Assembly (NCBI GenBank): GCA_934183355.1
Contig: CAKPST010000013.1
Coordinates: 1-37,096 of the forward strand
Direction of reading: 5' to 3'
DNA: 37,096 nt
DNA from: an uncultured Prevotella sp.
GTDB lineage: Bacteria > Bacteroidota > Bacteroidia > Bacteroidales > Bacteroidaceae
Positions 1 through 8,153 of this stretch are shown here, piece by piece (the stretch's first letter is position 1; each line of letters begins with the position of its first letter). A model generated the notes under the pieces. That model did no database searches, was not told where the DNA came from, and worked only from the letters and a program-made list of their open reading frames with translations. The position numbers were made by a program, and so were the translations under genes.

Positions 1-2
1 CA

Positions 3-1328
3 TTTCTTGTAAAACAGTTCTTTAAAGAAAAGTTTGATTTCTATTTTACAGGTGCTTATCAAGCCACGAAGAAAGACCAACTTTTCAATTTTAAGATGAC
101 ATTGGAGTCTTATTCAGGCAAGAAGCAGAAGACCCCAAGCACATGGTTGGAAGCGTTCTTTCAACTTAAGGACTATTTGGCTTCGCTTGGAGAGCGCAGA
201 AAAGTAGTGTTTATTGATGAGTTGCCATGGTTTGATACACCACGTTCCAATTTCATAAGTGCTATAGAATTGTTTTGGAATCAGTGGGCTTCCGACCAGA
301 ATCTTATGTTGGTAGTATGTGGCTCGGCTACATCATGGATGGTCAATAAGTTATTGGGTGACAAGGGAGGATTGCACAACCGTGTGACACACAGTATCTA
401 TCTTGCTCCTTTTTCTTTAGGAGAGACTGAGGCTTTCTTGCAAGAAAACCGTATTGTGTTCAATCGTCATCAGATAGTAGAATGTTATATGATGTTGGGT
501 GGAACACCATATTATTTGAATATGTTGCAACCCAAGCTGAGTTTGGCCCAAAACATCAACAATTTGTTTTTTGTTGAGAATGGTGAGTTGCGTAGAGAGT
601 TTGATTTCCTATTCAGATCATTGTTTAGAGATAGCAAGGTATATCGCAAGATAGTGGAGCAACTCTCAAAGAAGACAAAGGGAATGACTCGGCAAGAGAT
701 TATACAAGAATGTGGTATTACAGACAACGGAAAGCTATCTGAAATATTAGAGAATCTGTGTAATTGTGATTTCATACGTCGCTACTCCTCGTTTAACAAA
801 AGACAACGGGAAGCCATTTATCAACTTACCGATCTATTTTCATTGTTCCACCTTCGTTATATTAAGGACGCTAATGGTATGGACGATAGATTTTGGACAG
901 ATGCTATCGACTCCCCAAGTCATCGTGCTTGGTGTGGCTATGCTTTTGAGCAGGTGTGTCTTCATCATATTAAGCAAATCAAATGGGCTTTAGGTATAGA
1001 TGGAGTACAGACATCTGTTTGCTCATGGGCTACACTTCCTTCCATAGATGCTGATGGCAAAAGACGTGAAGGCGCTCAAATAGATTTGGTTATAGACAGA
1101 CGCGACCAAACGATAAATCTCTGCGAGATGAAGTTCTCTATGAAGCCTTTTGAGATTACTCCATCTTATCTTGAGCATATAGTTAGTAGGAGAGAGTTGT
1201 TTCGTGAAGTAACAGGAACGAACAAGGCTCTTCATCTTACATTTGTTACAACTTATGGATTGGTTAAGAATGCTCAATACGGAATGATACAAAGCGAGGT
1301 AACAATGGATGATTTGTTTAAATACTAA
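3..1328 (+). CDS. DUF234-type AAA ATPase (5'-partial)
   Basis: The reading frame is open to the left edge, so the start and the Walker A loop lie outside the window; an internal ATG at 96 is not the real start. Residues matching VVFIDELPWF (nt about 207-237) form a Walker B strand with the catalytic Glu, followed by a sensor-like VVCGSATSWM. The C-terminal part (nt about 1040-1140) contains AQIDLVID and CEMKFS, the D...ExK pattern of the PD-(D/E)XK nuclease-like DUF234 domain. This is the familiar bacterial/archaeal 'ATP-binding protein with DUF234' family, common in Bacteroidota and of unknown physiological role. It ends at a terminator-like hairpin and has no visible link to the PUL. Family assignment is confident; function is not known. 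Confidence 0.85.
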   Translation, partial: FLVKQFFKEKFDFYFTGAYQATKKDQLFNFKMTLESYSGKKQKTPSTWLEAFFQLKDYLASLGERRKVVFIDELPWFDTPRSNFISAIELFWNQWASDQNLMLVVCGSATSWMVNKLLGDKGGLHNRVTHSIYLAPFSLGETEAFLQENRIVFNRHQIVECYMMLGGTPYYLNMLQPKLSLAQNINNLFFVENGELRREFDFLFRSLFRDSKVYRKIVEQLSKKTKGMTRQEIIQECGITDNGKLSEILENLCNCDFIRRYSSFNKRQREAIYQLTDLFSLFHLRYIKDANGMDDRFWTDAIDSPSHRAWCGYAFEQVCLHHIKQIKWALGIDGVQTSVCSWATLPSIDADGKRREGAQIDLVIDRRDQTINLCEMKFSMKPFEITPSYLEHIVSRRELFREVTGTNKALHLTFVTTYGLVKNAQYGMIQSEVTMDDLFKY

Positions 1329-1360
1329 AGTGTATATAACAAATTCAATAGAATAAGCAG

Positions 1361-1405
1361 AAGGAGGATGTGTCAAAAGTCGCAAGAGACACACCCTCCT
1401 TTTTA
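1361..1405 (+). terminator. rho-independent terminator after the ATPase gene
   Basis: A 14-bp stem (1361-1374 with 1388-1401, one A-C mismatch), a 13-base loop and a run of five T. It ends exactly where the upstream block of the ECF-type promoter at 1405 begins, so it insulates the PUL from the flanking gene. Confidence 0.8.
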
Positions 1406-1431
1406 CGTATTTCTCGTCTCCCGTTCGAATT
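1405..1431 (+). promoter_or_regulatory. putative ECF-sigma promoter, site A (esterase)
   Basis: ACGTAT (1405-1410), 15 bases, then CGAATT (1426-1431), with TT just before the first block. It lies 23 bases before the ATG at 1455. It is one of seven copies of the same two-block element in this window, all with the same 15-base spacer. Confidence 0.65.
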
Positions 1432-1454
1432 ATAATAAATACAATATTATAGAT

Positions 1455-2873
1455 ATGAAACATTCGCTTTATACGTTTATGCGTTCCTTTGTGCTTGCGG
1501 CAGTCCTTGTGCTGCAAGGCGTCTTGGCATCTGCCGCCTATGCCGTTGGCGTGGGTGGGGCAGGTATGTATCAATGGTCGGTGGAGCTGCGTGGCTACAT
1601 CTCCAACGAGACGGGCAAGGCCCCAGTGGCTTATCTCTGGGTGCCCGAAGGCTGCAAGAAGGTTAATGCCGTCATTCTGTCGCAGCAGAACATGACGGAG
1701 GAGACTATCTACAAGAACTCTCGCTTCCAAGCCAAGATGAAGAAGCTTGGTGTGGCTATGGTATGGGTGGCGCCTGCATTCAACAACAACTGGGACCCGG
1801 CATCGGGCGCTCAGCAGATATTCGAGGCGTTGATGTCGTGCCTTGCCGACCAGAGTGGACATGCCGAGATAGCCCACGCACCAATCATCCCCTTAGGACA
1901 CTCGGCACAGGCTACATTCCCTTGGAACTTTGCAGCATGGAATGCCGACCGCACACTCTGCATAATCTCATTCCACGGCGACGCTCCACGCACCAATCTC
2001 TGTGGCTTTGGCGCTGCAAATGTGGAGTGGGGACGCAACCGAAACATTGACGGCATACCAGGACTGATGGTTGAGGGCGAGTATGAGTGGTGGGAGGCTC
2101 GTGTGCGCCCAGCACTCGCCTTTCGTATGATGTACCCCGAGAGTTGCATCTCCTTCCTTTGCGATACGGGCAGAGGTCACTTCGACTGTGGCGACCGTAC
2201 AGCCGACTATATAGCCAAGTTCATCGAAAAGTCGTTGCAACAGCGTCTGACCGAGGACGGCACATTGCGAAAACTCAACCCCAAGGACGGCTATCTTGCC
2301 GAGCGTTTCCACTCGGACATGACGGGAACTGATGGTGCCGACAAGGGCAAGGCTCCCGAGAAAGCCAATGCCACTCGCCCCATGCCTGCCCCATATACAG
2401 AATACAAGGGCGACAAGCACGATGCTTTCTGGTATTTCGACAAGGAGATGGCAGACCTGACCGAGGCTCGCTATAAGGAGACGGCAGGCAAGCAGGTGCA
2501 GTATGTAGGCTTTGAATATCAGGGCAAACTGATTCCTTACAACGAGAAGGTGCAGGGCGGCATGCAGATAAGTATAGCCGAGGGCAACGGCTCTTCTGTC
2601 AACAAGAATCAGAAGCCAATCCGTATACAGTTGAAGGCTGTTTATACCGACGCTACGCACAACGCCCGTTCAACCGCACACGGCACCAAAAAGCCTTATA
2701 TAGAAGTGATAAGCGGACCGCTGAAGAAAATAAACGACACCACCTTCGAGGTCTATCCCTACGAAGCAGGTCTTGACAATCCGCGCCGCAGCTTCACCGC
2801 ATGGGTTGTGGCTGTGGCAGATGCCGATGCTAAATATAAAGGGGCTGTGCAACCATTGAGAATTTGCTTATAA
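1455..2873 (+). CDS. secreted alpha/beta-hydrolase, putative carbohydrate esterase
   Basis: 472 residues. ATG 1455 is chosen because it places a clean signal peptide (about residues 1-31, ending near AYAVG) at the N-terminus; the longer frame from 1368 runs through the upstream terminator. The N-terminal ~290 residues look like an alpha/beta-hydrolase: a nucleophile elbow GHSAQ with Ser150, preceded by hydrophobic PIIPL, and a likely catalytic His242 in RGHFD. The elbow is unusual because the last Gly of GxSxG is Gln. The last ~110 residues form an extra, probably beta-rich domain. A deacetylase or methyl-esterase acting on a decorated uronic polysaccharide would fit the locus, but I do not recognise a named CE family. 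It is transcribed from ECF-type site A and is convergent with the GH43 gene. Confidence 0.7.
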   Translation: MKHSLYTFMRSFVLAAVLVLQGVLASAAYAVGVGGAGMYQWSVELRGYISNETGKAPVAYLWVPEGCKKVNAVILSQQNMTEETIYKNSRFQAKMKKLGVAMVWVAPAFNNNWDPASGAQQIFEALMSCLADQSGHAEIAHAPIIPLGHSAQATFPWNFAAWNADRTLCIISFHGDAPRTNLCGFGAANVEWGRNRNIDGIPGLMVEGEYEWWEARVRPALAFRMMYPESCISFLCDTGRGHFDCGDRTADYIAKFIEKSLQQRLTEDGTLRKLNPKDGYLAERFHSDMTGTDGADKGKAPEKANATRPMPAPYTEYKGDKHDAFWYFDKEMADLTEARYKETAGKQVQYVGFEYQGKLIPYNEKVQGGMQISIAEGNGSSVNKNQKPIRIQLKAVYTDATHNARSTAHGTKKPYIEVISGPLKKINDTTFEVYPYEAGLDNPRRSFTAWVVAVADADAKYKGAVQPLRICL

Positions 2874-2937
2874 GAATAAGTTTTGTATATCGCAATGCTA
2901 AAGTAAACATTTAAAGAAAAATATCGTTCTTGCTTCT

Positions 2938-2975
2938 GTTCGGCTTGCAGATGAACCCTCATCTGCAAGCTGAAC
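2938..2975. terminator. strong hairpin downstream of the esterase gene
   Basis: A 17-bp stem (2938-2954 with 2959-2975, one G-T pair) closes a 4-base loop ACCC, 64 bases after the esterase stop. No clean T-run follows (TGCAATTATATAAC), so it may be a weak terminator or an mRNA 3'-end stabiliser. Confidence 0.55.
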
Positions 2976-3070
2976 TGCAATTATATAACATCTTGTAATT
3001 CAATGGGTTGTGGCGGTATTTCCGGAAAAATTGCAGATTGCAGATGAAAAATAAAAACTTGTTATAGTGT

Positions 3071-3176
3071 ATTAGTAAACCTTTATCTGTATTGTAAAGT
3101 TATTCAGTAAAGGATTGAGTTGAAAGTGAAGTGTTTTAGTAAAACCACAAGAAAAGTGTAAAGTAAATCAGTAAAA
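3071..3176. repeat. four copies of TYAGTAAA at exact 32-base period
   Basis: AGTAAA recurs at 3074, 3106, 3138 and 3170, exactly 32 bases apart, each preceded by a degenerate GTRWARTGTWT-like stretch. Units are similar but not identical. It fills part of the 359-base non-coding gap 2874-3232 between two converging genes. Function unknown; see findings. Confidence 0.6.
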
Positions 3177-3183
3177 TTTGCAA

Positions 3184-3230
3184 ACAAGGCTCCTTTTCAC
3201 CAATGTTTGACCTGTGAAAAGGAGCCTTGT
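3184..3230 (-). terminator. terminator of the minus-strand GH43 gene
   Basis: A perfect 17-bp inverted repeat (3184-3200 with 3214-3230), loop of 13, starts two bases after the GH43 stop codon. Read on the minus strand it is followed by TTTGCAAATTTTACTG. It could also stop transcripts arriving from the esterase side. Confidence 0.8.
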
Positions 3231-3232
3231 CA

Positions 3233-4918
3233 TTATTTAGTAACTCTGAACCAGTCGGCATCTATCCAACCGCGGTTGCCTTTCGTATTTTTTCGCTCGC
3301 TGACAAATCCCATTTTTGCACCTATCCATTTGCCTTGTCTAAGTGTAAAAATGTCGCCCACGTCTTTATAGCGTTTGCCATCAAGACTATAGGCAAACTG
3401 GCACGTGCCGTCCTTTACCCTCATCTGCATATAGATGTCGAGATAAATGGCAGGCGAGTAGAGTATAGTATCCCTCTCCGTGGGATTAAGTGTAGCGAGT
3501 GTCTTCTGTGTTTCCACACCGCCTGTGTCGGCACCCTTGCAGTAGAGCTGTTGCAGCAAGAAGCTGTCGCCCATACGTCTCACCACCAAAGCCTGATAGT
3601 TCATGCCCATCATGATGACGCCGCCATACTGGTCGTCCTCTTTCGAGGCAAAGCGCATCTTGGTAGTCACAGTGAAATCCTTGGCAGGCGTCTTTTGTAG
3701 CAACAGGTTGCCAGCCTCCCAAAGGCTCTTGAAGGCAACGGCTTTGCCGCCATTAGAGTCAGTGGCTGCGTGCTCAAGGTCGGCTGTGTATAGACGCATA
3801 CATCCATTGTTTGTTGGCATTCCCCATTGTTGGTTGTAGTTGGCATGCCATTGCCATTGCAGTCCGAGCTCTGTGCTGTTGAACTCGTCCGACTCTTGAG
3901 GATTAACCTTAGTGTGCGAAGCCGATTTAGGCATGCGATAAGTGAGGTAAGGCTCGCCACATCCGTCGCCGTCTTTGTCATTGCCCATGACTGGCCATCC
4001 AGTTTTCCAGTCTACAGGTTGCAGGAATATAACACGTCCGTAGGCACCCTTGTCGTTGAAGTGGAGAAACCAGTCTTCGCCCTGCGCCGTATGCACCCAA
4101 GCTCCTTGGTGAGGACCATTGATATTAGTCTTGCCTTGTGCCATCATCTTGCGAGCTTCGTAAGGTCCATAGATGTTTTTGCTGCGCATAGCGAGTTGCC
4201 ACCCATGCTGTACTCCGCCTGCCGGACACATTATCCAGTAGTAGCCATCGCGCTTGTAGAGTTTAGGACCTTCAGTGGTGTGATTCTCTTGTCCTCCGTC
4301 AAATACGATGCTCGGTTTGCCAATAGCCTTTGTTCCGTCAGCCGACAGTTCGCGGATGGTCAGCACCGAGTTGAATCCTGCGCGGCTACCTGCCCATCCG
4401 TTCACGAGATAGCATCTGCCGTCTTCGTCCCACATAGGACAAGGGTCTATCATTCCCTTGCCAGGCAATACGCATACGGGTTTGTCCCATTCGCCGCGAG
4501 GGTCTTTGGTCTTCACCATAAAGATGCCATGGTCGGGGTCGCCCCAATAGATATACAGTTCGCCATTGTGATGGCGTATGGCTGGCGCCCACACTCCTTT
4601 GCCGTGCTGAGGCTGACCGAACAGTTCTTTAGGCTCTTGTTCTTGCAGAGCGTAGCCTATGATTTGCCAGTTCACCAAGTCCTTGCTGTGAAGGATGGGC
4701 AATCCCGGAATGCAGTTGAACGAGCTTGCCGTGAGATAATAGTCGTCGCCAACAGCAATGACGTCGGGGTCGCTATAGTCGGCATATAGCACAGGGTTGG
4801 TATATGTGCCGTTGCCGTTGTCGGGGTTCCACACTTGCGAATGATATTGGGCGTGGAGCGACAATGGGGCTGTAAGAAGCATGCCCGAGAAGAGCATATA
4901 TATCAGTTTGTTGTCCAT
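3233..4918 (-). CDS. GH43 glycosidase with C-terminal beta-sandwich domain
   Basis: 561 residues from ATG 4918; the frame opens at 4963, but the methionine at 4918 gives a proper signal peptide (cleavage near LHAQ, residues 21-24). Residues about 38-320 are the five-bladed GH43 propeller with all three catalytic acids: base Asp50 (YSDPDV), pKa modulator Asp158 (MIDPCP) and acid Glu216 (TEGPKL). Residues about 345-561 are the concanavalin-like C-terminal domain (GH43_C2 type) seen in beta-xylosidase/alpha-L-arabinofuranosidase relatives. It resembles GH43 subfamily 12 in layout, but I cannot fix the subfamily. It is the only PUL gene on the minus strand, yet it carries a copy of the ECF-type promoter (4945-4971), so it belongs to the regulon. 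Likely a periplasmic arabinofuranosidase or xylosidase acting on side chains. Confidence 0.88.
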   Translation of the reverse strand: MDNKLIYMLFSGMLLTAPLSLHAQYHSQVWNPDNGNGTYTNPVLYADYSDPDVIAVGDDYYLTASSFNCIPGLPILHSKDLVNWQIIGYALQEQEPKELFGQPQHGKGVWAPAIRHHNGELYIYWGDPDHGIFMVKTKDPRGEWDKPVCVLPGKGMIDPCPMWDEDGRCYLVNGWAGSRAGFNSVLTIRELSADGTKAIGKPSIVFDGGQENHTTEGPKLYKRDGYYWIMCPAGGVQHGWQLAMRSKNIYGPYEARKMMAQGKTNINGPHQGAWVHTAQGEDWFLHFNDKGAYGRVIFLQPVDWKTGWPVMGNDKDGDGCGEPYLTYRMPKSASHTKVNPQESDEFNSTELGLQWQWHANYNQQWGMPTNNGCMRLYTADLEHAATDSNGGKAVAFKSLWEAGNLLLQKTPAKDFTVTTKMRFASKEDDQYGGVIMMGMNYQALVVRRMGDSFLLQQLYCKGADTGGVETQKTLATLNPTERDTILYSPAIYLDIYMQMRVKDGTCQFAYSLDGKRYKDVGDIFTLRQGKWIGAKMGFVSERKNTKGNRGWIDADWFRVTK

Positions 4919-4944
4919 ATTTATTGTTATTATTATTTGTAAAT

Positions 4945-4971
4945 AATACGAATAAAATAGCAAATTTACTG
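4945..4971 (-). promoter_or_regulatory. putative ECF-sigma promoter, site G (minus-strand GH43)
   Basis: On the minus strand: TT-CAGTAA, 15 bases, CGTATT, then 26 bases to ATG 4918. The downstream block is a perfect match to the set; the upstream block keeps only the GTA core. Confidence 0.5.
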
Positions 4972-4990
4972 AATTTTTTTGGAAGTATCA

Positions 4991-5022
4991 TTTTGCAAAA
5001 TAGTTTAAATATACTAATTTTG
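4991..5022 (+). promoter_or_regulatory. Bacteroidota housekeeping promoter of the regulator gene
   Basis: TTTTG at 4991-4995 (-33 box) and TAATTTTG at 5015-5022 (TAnnTTTG, -7 box), 19 bases apart and 64 bases before ATG 5087. The regulator is therefore probably made constitutively at a basal level. Confidence 0.65.
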
Positions 5023-5086
5023 TACCACTATAGTATTATATAGCTGTAATTAATGTAGACAAACACAACTAAAACATTAGAGAGAT

Positions 5087-7954
5087 ATGAACATAAAGCC
5101 ATTCTTTCATACCATAGCGCTTATATTGTTGCTCTTTGCTCACGCCACAAATTGCCGTGCTGACATTGTGGGTAGCCAATATTTCAATTATGTCACCCGT
5201 GAGAATGGACTTGCGGGCGAGTCGGTGTCGTCTGTGATATTCGATAGTCTGCACCGTGTGTGGATGGGCACCAACAATGGCGTAAGCATGTACAACGGAA
5301 AGCGTATTGTATCTTTCCGATTTTCGCGTGGAGGCGGTAGCGATCCCAACTATGTGTACGACTTATGCGAGGGCGACAACCACTCCATATATGCCGTGTC
5401 TGCTCAAGGTGTGTTCGAGTTGCGTCAGGACGACGACCAGTTTAGACTTATCCTTCCAGACCTCCCAAAGGCAGAGGCGGTGCTTGCCTACAACGGTGTG
5501 CTGTATCTTGGCAACCGCGAAGGACTGTATATATACAATGGCAAGCAGCTTAAACGCATCTTTGTAGGACCCACCCCAATGTCTATAGAGAATGGTGTGC
5601 GCGACATCAAGGTCGACGGCAAGGGCAACATTTGGTTTGCCAGTCGCTATATGCTTAATTGCTACACGCCCTCTACGGGCAAGTACAAGTCGTACTCGGT
5701 GGCTCGGCACATGCCAGACCGTGCCGCCTTGAGCAAGTTTGCCATAAGTGGCGACCGCTTCTATGTAGGCACCAAGAACAATGGTCTGTATCTGTGCCAG
5801 CCCAATAAAGACGAAGTTAGTAAGGTACAGGGTGTTGGCAATATCGTTACATCAGTCTATGCCAACAACCGTGGCGAGGTGTGTGTAAGCTGCGACGGGC
5901 AGGGCGCTTATCTGCTCGACGCTGCCACAGCACAGATTAAGGAAGCGTATAACGCCTCTGCCGACAGCCTTCATAGCCTTGGCAGCGACGCCGTCTATTG
6001 CTATCGCCGCACCGAGCATGGCACCAACTGGTTTGGACTGTTCCGTTACGGCTTGGCGTACAGCTTCTACAGCAGGCCCCTTTTCCGTACCTACACAATG
6101 GGCGGCTTCACCACAGAAGGGATGAATGTGCGCTCGTTCTATATAGGCAACGGCGAGAAGGTTATTGGCACCACAGACGGCGTCTACCTTGTCGACGAGC
6201 ACAACCATAAGGTTAGCCACGTGCCGTCAAGCGCCTTGGGCGGCGCCCATATCATAACCAATATCTATCAATATAGCGGCAAGTATTATATAGCAAGCTA
6301 TGATGCCGGCTTGCGCGTGCTCGATCCCAAGACGTTGCAGGTAAGCACCGTGGCATCGGCTCCATTGCTTGCCACCACCACCGTGTCGTCGTTTGCCACA
6401 AGCAAGGACGGAATGTTGTGGATTGGTTGCGGCGAGGGCATCTTTGTAATAGACAAGACGGGCAAAGCCGTAGCCCATTACACCGAGAACAACTCGCGCT
6501 TGTGCCGTGGCAGCGTTACGGGCATCTACTTCGACCACAACGGCAATGGCTGGATAGGCTCGGAGGGACTGTCGCTATACGTTGCCGCAACGCGCACGTT
6601 TGAGAACGCCAACTTCCCTAATGGCTTCTTCAATGGTCAGAGCAATCTCTCTGTGTCTTGTGGACACGATGGTTTGCTGCTCTTCTCTCGCCAACTGCGT
6701 GTGTTCTACAGCGATGTGCAGATGAAGCGCTTTGGCGAGTTAAAGAAGCCCTCCGTCTTGCTCTGCGGTCTAAACTATGCCTTCCTTGACGACTTGAAGG
6801 GCCACTACTGGTTTGCTACCGACAACGGACTATTCCGCACCGACTACCAGTTTTCTTCGTACCAGCTCTTTGGCTACGGCGAGGGTTTGCGCTGCCAGTT
6901 TGTCAATGTGGGCGGCGTTAAGACCGATGCTCAAGGCACAGTGTGGGTGGGTACGTCCAACGGACTGATGCAGGCAGATGCCAAGGCAATGCAGCGTTGG
7001 CAGAAGAACAAGGAGTTTGGCATATCGCTCTATGATGTGCGCAAGGGTAGCGACATTATGGAGTATGACATAGAGAACAAGATAAATCGCAGCCACCGTA
7101 TATATATAATGTGGAATGTGCTGTCGCAGAAGCTATCTTTCCGCCCCGTACTCCTCGACTATACTCGTCAGAATGGACGTATGTATCAGTGGCGCTTGTC
7201 TGACAATGACGAGTGGCACAACGCCATGGACGACTCTGACATAGAGATAAGCCATCTGTTCCTTGGCGAGCATAGCTTGCAGTTGCGCCTTGCAGGAGCC
7301 GAGGGCACAACCGTTACCTATAGTGTGGTGGTTTTGCCGTCGGTGCTTGCCATCATCGAGTTTGTAGTTTTGGTTGTTGCGATAGTGTTGCTGCTCTTGT
7401 GGCATCGTTATCACAAGAACACCAAGATACTCCTACACGAGCGCGACGAGATAGAGGGCGCCCTCATGGAGGCAGAGGAGGCACAGCAGAATGCCGAGAT
7501 GCAGATGTTGCAGATGGCAGAGCAACAATCTACTGCGATAAGTCCGGCTGCCAACGATGTTGCCACCCAGCCTACCAAGTATAGCCGTGTGCGCCTCGAC
7601 GAGGTTGAGTGTGCCGACATCGTCGAGCGAATGAAGGCTTATATCGAGAAAGAGAGGGTGTTCACAAATCCGGAACTGAAGATGAGCGACATTGCCGACA
7701 AACTCAATATGTCGTCCAGCCGTTTGTCGCAAGTGTTCAGCCTATATATGGGCGAGAACTACTACGAGTTTATCAACCGCTATCGTCTCGACGAATTTAA
7801 GCGCCTTATAGCGGCTGGCGAGTATCATCGCTATACGCTCACCGCCCTTAGCGAGCAGTGCGGCTTCAAGAAGTCGAGCTTCTTCAGCACCTTCCGCCGT
7901 GTTGAGGGCATGACCCCAACCGAATATCTTAAGAAGTTGAACATAAAATTATGA
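5087..7954 (+). CDS. membrane-spanning beta-propeller sensor fused to AraC-type DNA-binding domain
   Basis: 955 residues. Order: signal/anchor (1-26); periplasmic Reg_prop-type propeller repeats (about 30-660, e.g. VWMGTNNGVSMYNGK, NIWFASRYM, GTVWVGTSNGLMQ); a Y_Y_Y-like beta domain (about 665-750); one transmembrane helix (about 752-775, hydrophobic run then WHRYHK); a charged coiled coil (about 780-820, Glu/Gln/Met rich); and a C-terminal AraC helix-turn-helix pair (about 855-955: MSDIADKLNMSSSRLSQVF, then LSEQCGFKKSSFFSTFRRV). The sensor half is like the hybrid two-component systems of PULs, but the histidine kinase, receiver and phosphorylation sites are absent. About 500 residues are missing compared with a full HTCS. 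It should bind a glycan fragment in the periplasm and act on DNA from the membrane. It sits directly upstream of the ECF sigma gene, its likely target. Confidence 0.9.
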   Translation: MNIKPFFHTIALILLLFAHATNCRADIVGSQYFNYVTRENGLAGESVSSVIFDSLHRVWMGTNNGVSMYNGKRIVSFRFSRGGGSDPNYVYDLCEGDNHSIYAVSAQGVFELRQDDDQFRLILPDLPKAEAVLAYNGVLYLGNREGLYIYNGKQLKRIFVGPTPMSIENGVRDIKVDGKGNIWFASRYMLNCYTPSTGKYKSYSVARHMPDRAALSKFAISGDRFYVGTKNNGLYLCQPNKDEVSKVQGVGNIVTSVYANNRGEVCVSCDGQGAYLLDAATAQIKEAYNASADSLHSLGSDAVYCYRRTEHGTNWFGLFRYGLAYSFYSRPLFRTYTMGGFTTEGMNVRSFYIGNGEKVIGTTDGVYLVDEHNHKVSHVPSSALGGAHIITNIYQYSGKYYIASYDAGLRVLDPKTLQVSTVASAPLLATTTVSSFATSKDGMLWIGCGEGIFVIDKTGKAVAHYTENNSRLCRGSVTGIYFDHNGNGWIGSEGLSLYVAATRTFENANFPNGFFNGQSNLSVSCGHDGLLLFSRQLRVFYSDVQMKRFGELKKPSVLLCGLNYAFLDDLKGHYWFATDNGLFRTDYQFSSYQLFGYGEGLRCQFVNVGGVKTDAQGTVWVGTSNGLMQADAKAMQRWQKNKEFGISLYDVRKGSDIMEYDIENKINRSHRIYIMWNVLSQKLSFRPVLLDYTRQNGRMYQWRLSDNDEWHNAMDDSDIEISHLFLGEHSLQLRLAGAEGTTVTYSVVVLPSVLAIIEFVVLVVAIVLLLLWHRYHKNTKILLHERDEIEGALMEAEEAQQNAEMQMLQMAEQQSTAISPAANDVATQPTKYSRVRLDEVECADIVERMKAYIEKERVFTNPELKMSDIADKLNMSSSRLSQVFSLYMGENYYEFINRYRLDEFKRLIAAGEYHRYTLTALSEQCGFKKSSFFSTFRRVEGMTPTEYLKKLNIKL

Positions 7955-8005
7955 TGTCCTTTTGCACTGTACAATGCCTATGTGGTTTGTCTAATTTAGT
8001 TGGAC

Positions 8006-8039
8006 TGTGTTGTAAACTATTGATATTGAGTGTGTTGTA
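8006..8039 (+). promoter_or_regulatory. candidate operator: direct repeat TGTGTTGTA
   Basis: Identical 9-mers at 8006-8014 and 8031-8039, 25 bases apart, upstream of the -33 box of the sigma gene. Direct repeats two to two-and-a-half helical turns apart are typical of AraC-type binding sites. A TTCCGGAA palindrome follows at 8051-8058 (also present at about 3019-3026). The rest of the gap 7955-8153 is non-coding. Confidence 0.35.
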
Positions 8040-8089
8040 CGAAATGGACATTCCGGAAATTGAGTTGGCTTTTCTATGACTTAAAAATC

Positions 8090-8120
8090 TTGTTGCATAA
8101 TGAAAACGGTTATACCTTTG
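8090..8120 (+). promoter_or_regulatory. housekeeping-type promoter of the ECF sigma gene
   Basis: TTGTTG at 8090-8095 and TACCTTTG at 8113-8120 (a perfect TAnnTTTG), 17 bases apart and 33 bases before ATG 8154. No copy of the ACGTAT-N15-CGTATT element is present here, so the sigma gene does not appear to autoregulate. Confidence 0.7.
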
Positions 8121-8153
8121 CAACCGTAAACCAAAAAGTAAAACCTATTCATT

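Noticed and set aside
1368..1454. Longer N-terminus for the esterase gene (start at 1368)
   Set aside because: This stretch is the terminator hairpin and the ECF-type promoter; ATG 1455 begins a standard signal peptide.
3061..3180. Periodic AGTAAA repeats as a CRISPR array
   Set aside because: Repeat units are far too diverged, the conserved core is only about 8 bases, the period is 32 in total, and no cas genes are near.
3827..4789. 320-codon plus-strand open frame inside the minus-strand GH43
   Set aside because: The minus-strand frame has the full GH43 catalytic triad and signal peptide; this one is its shadow.
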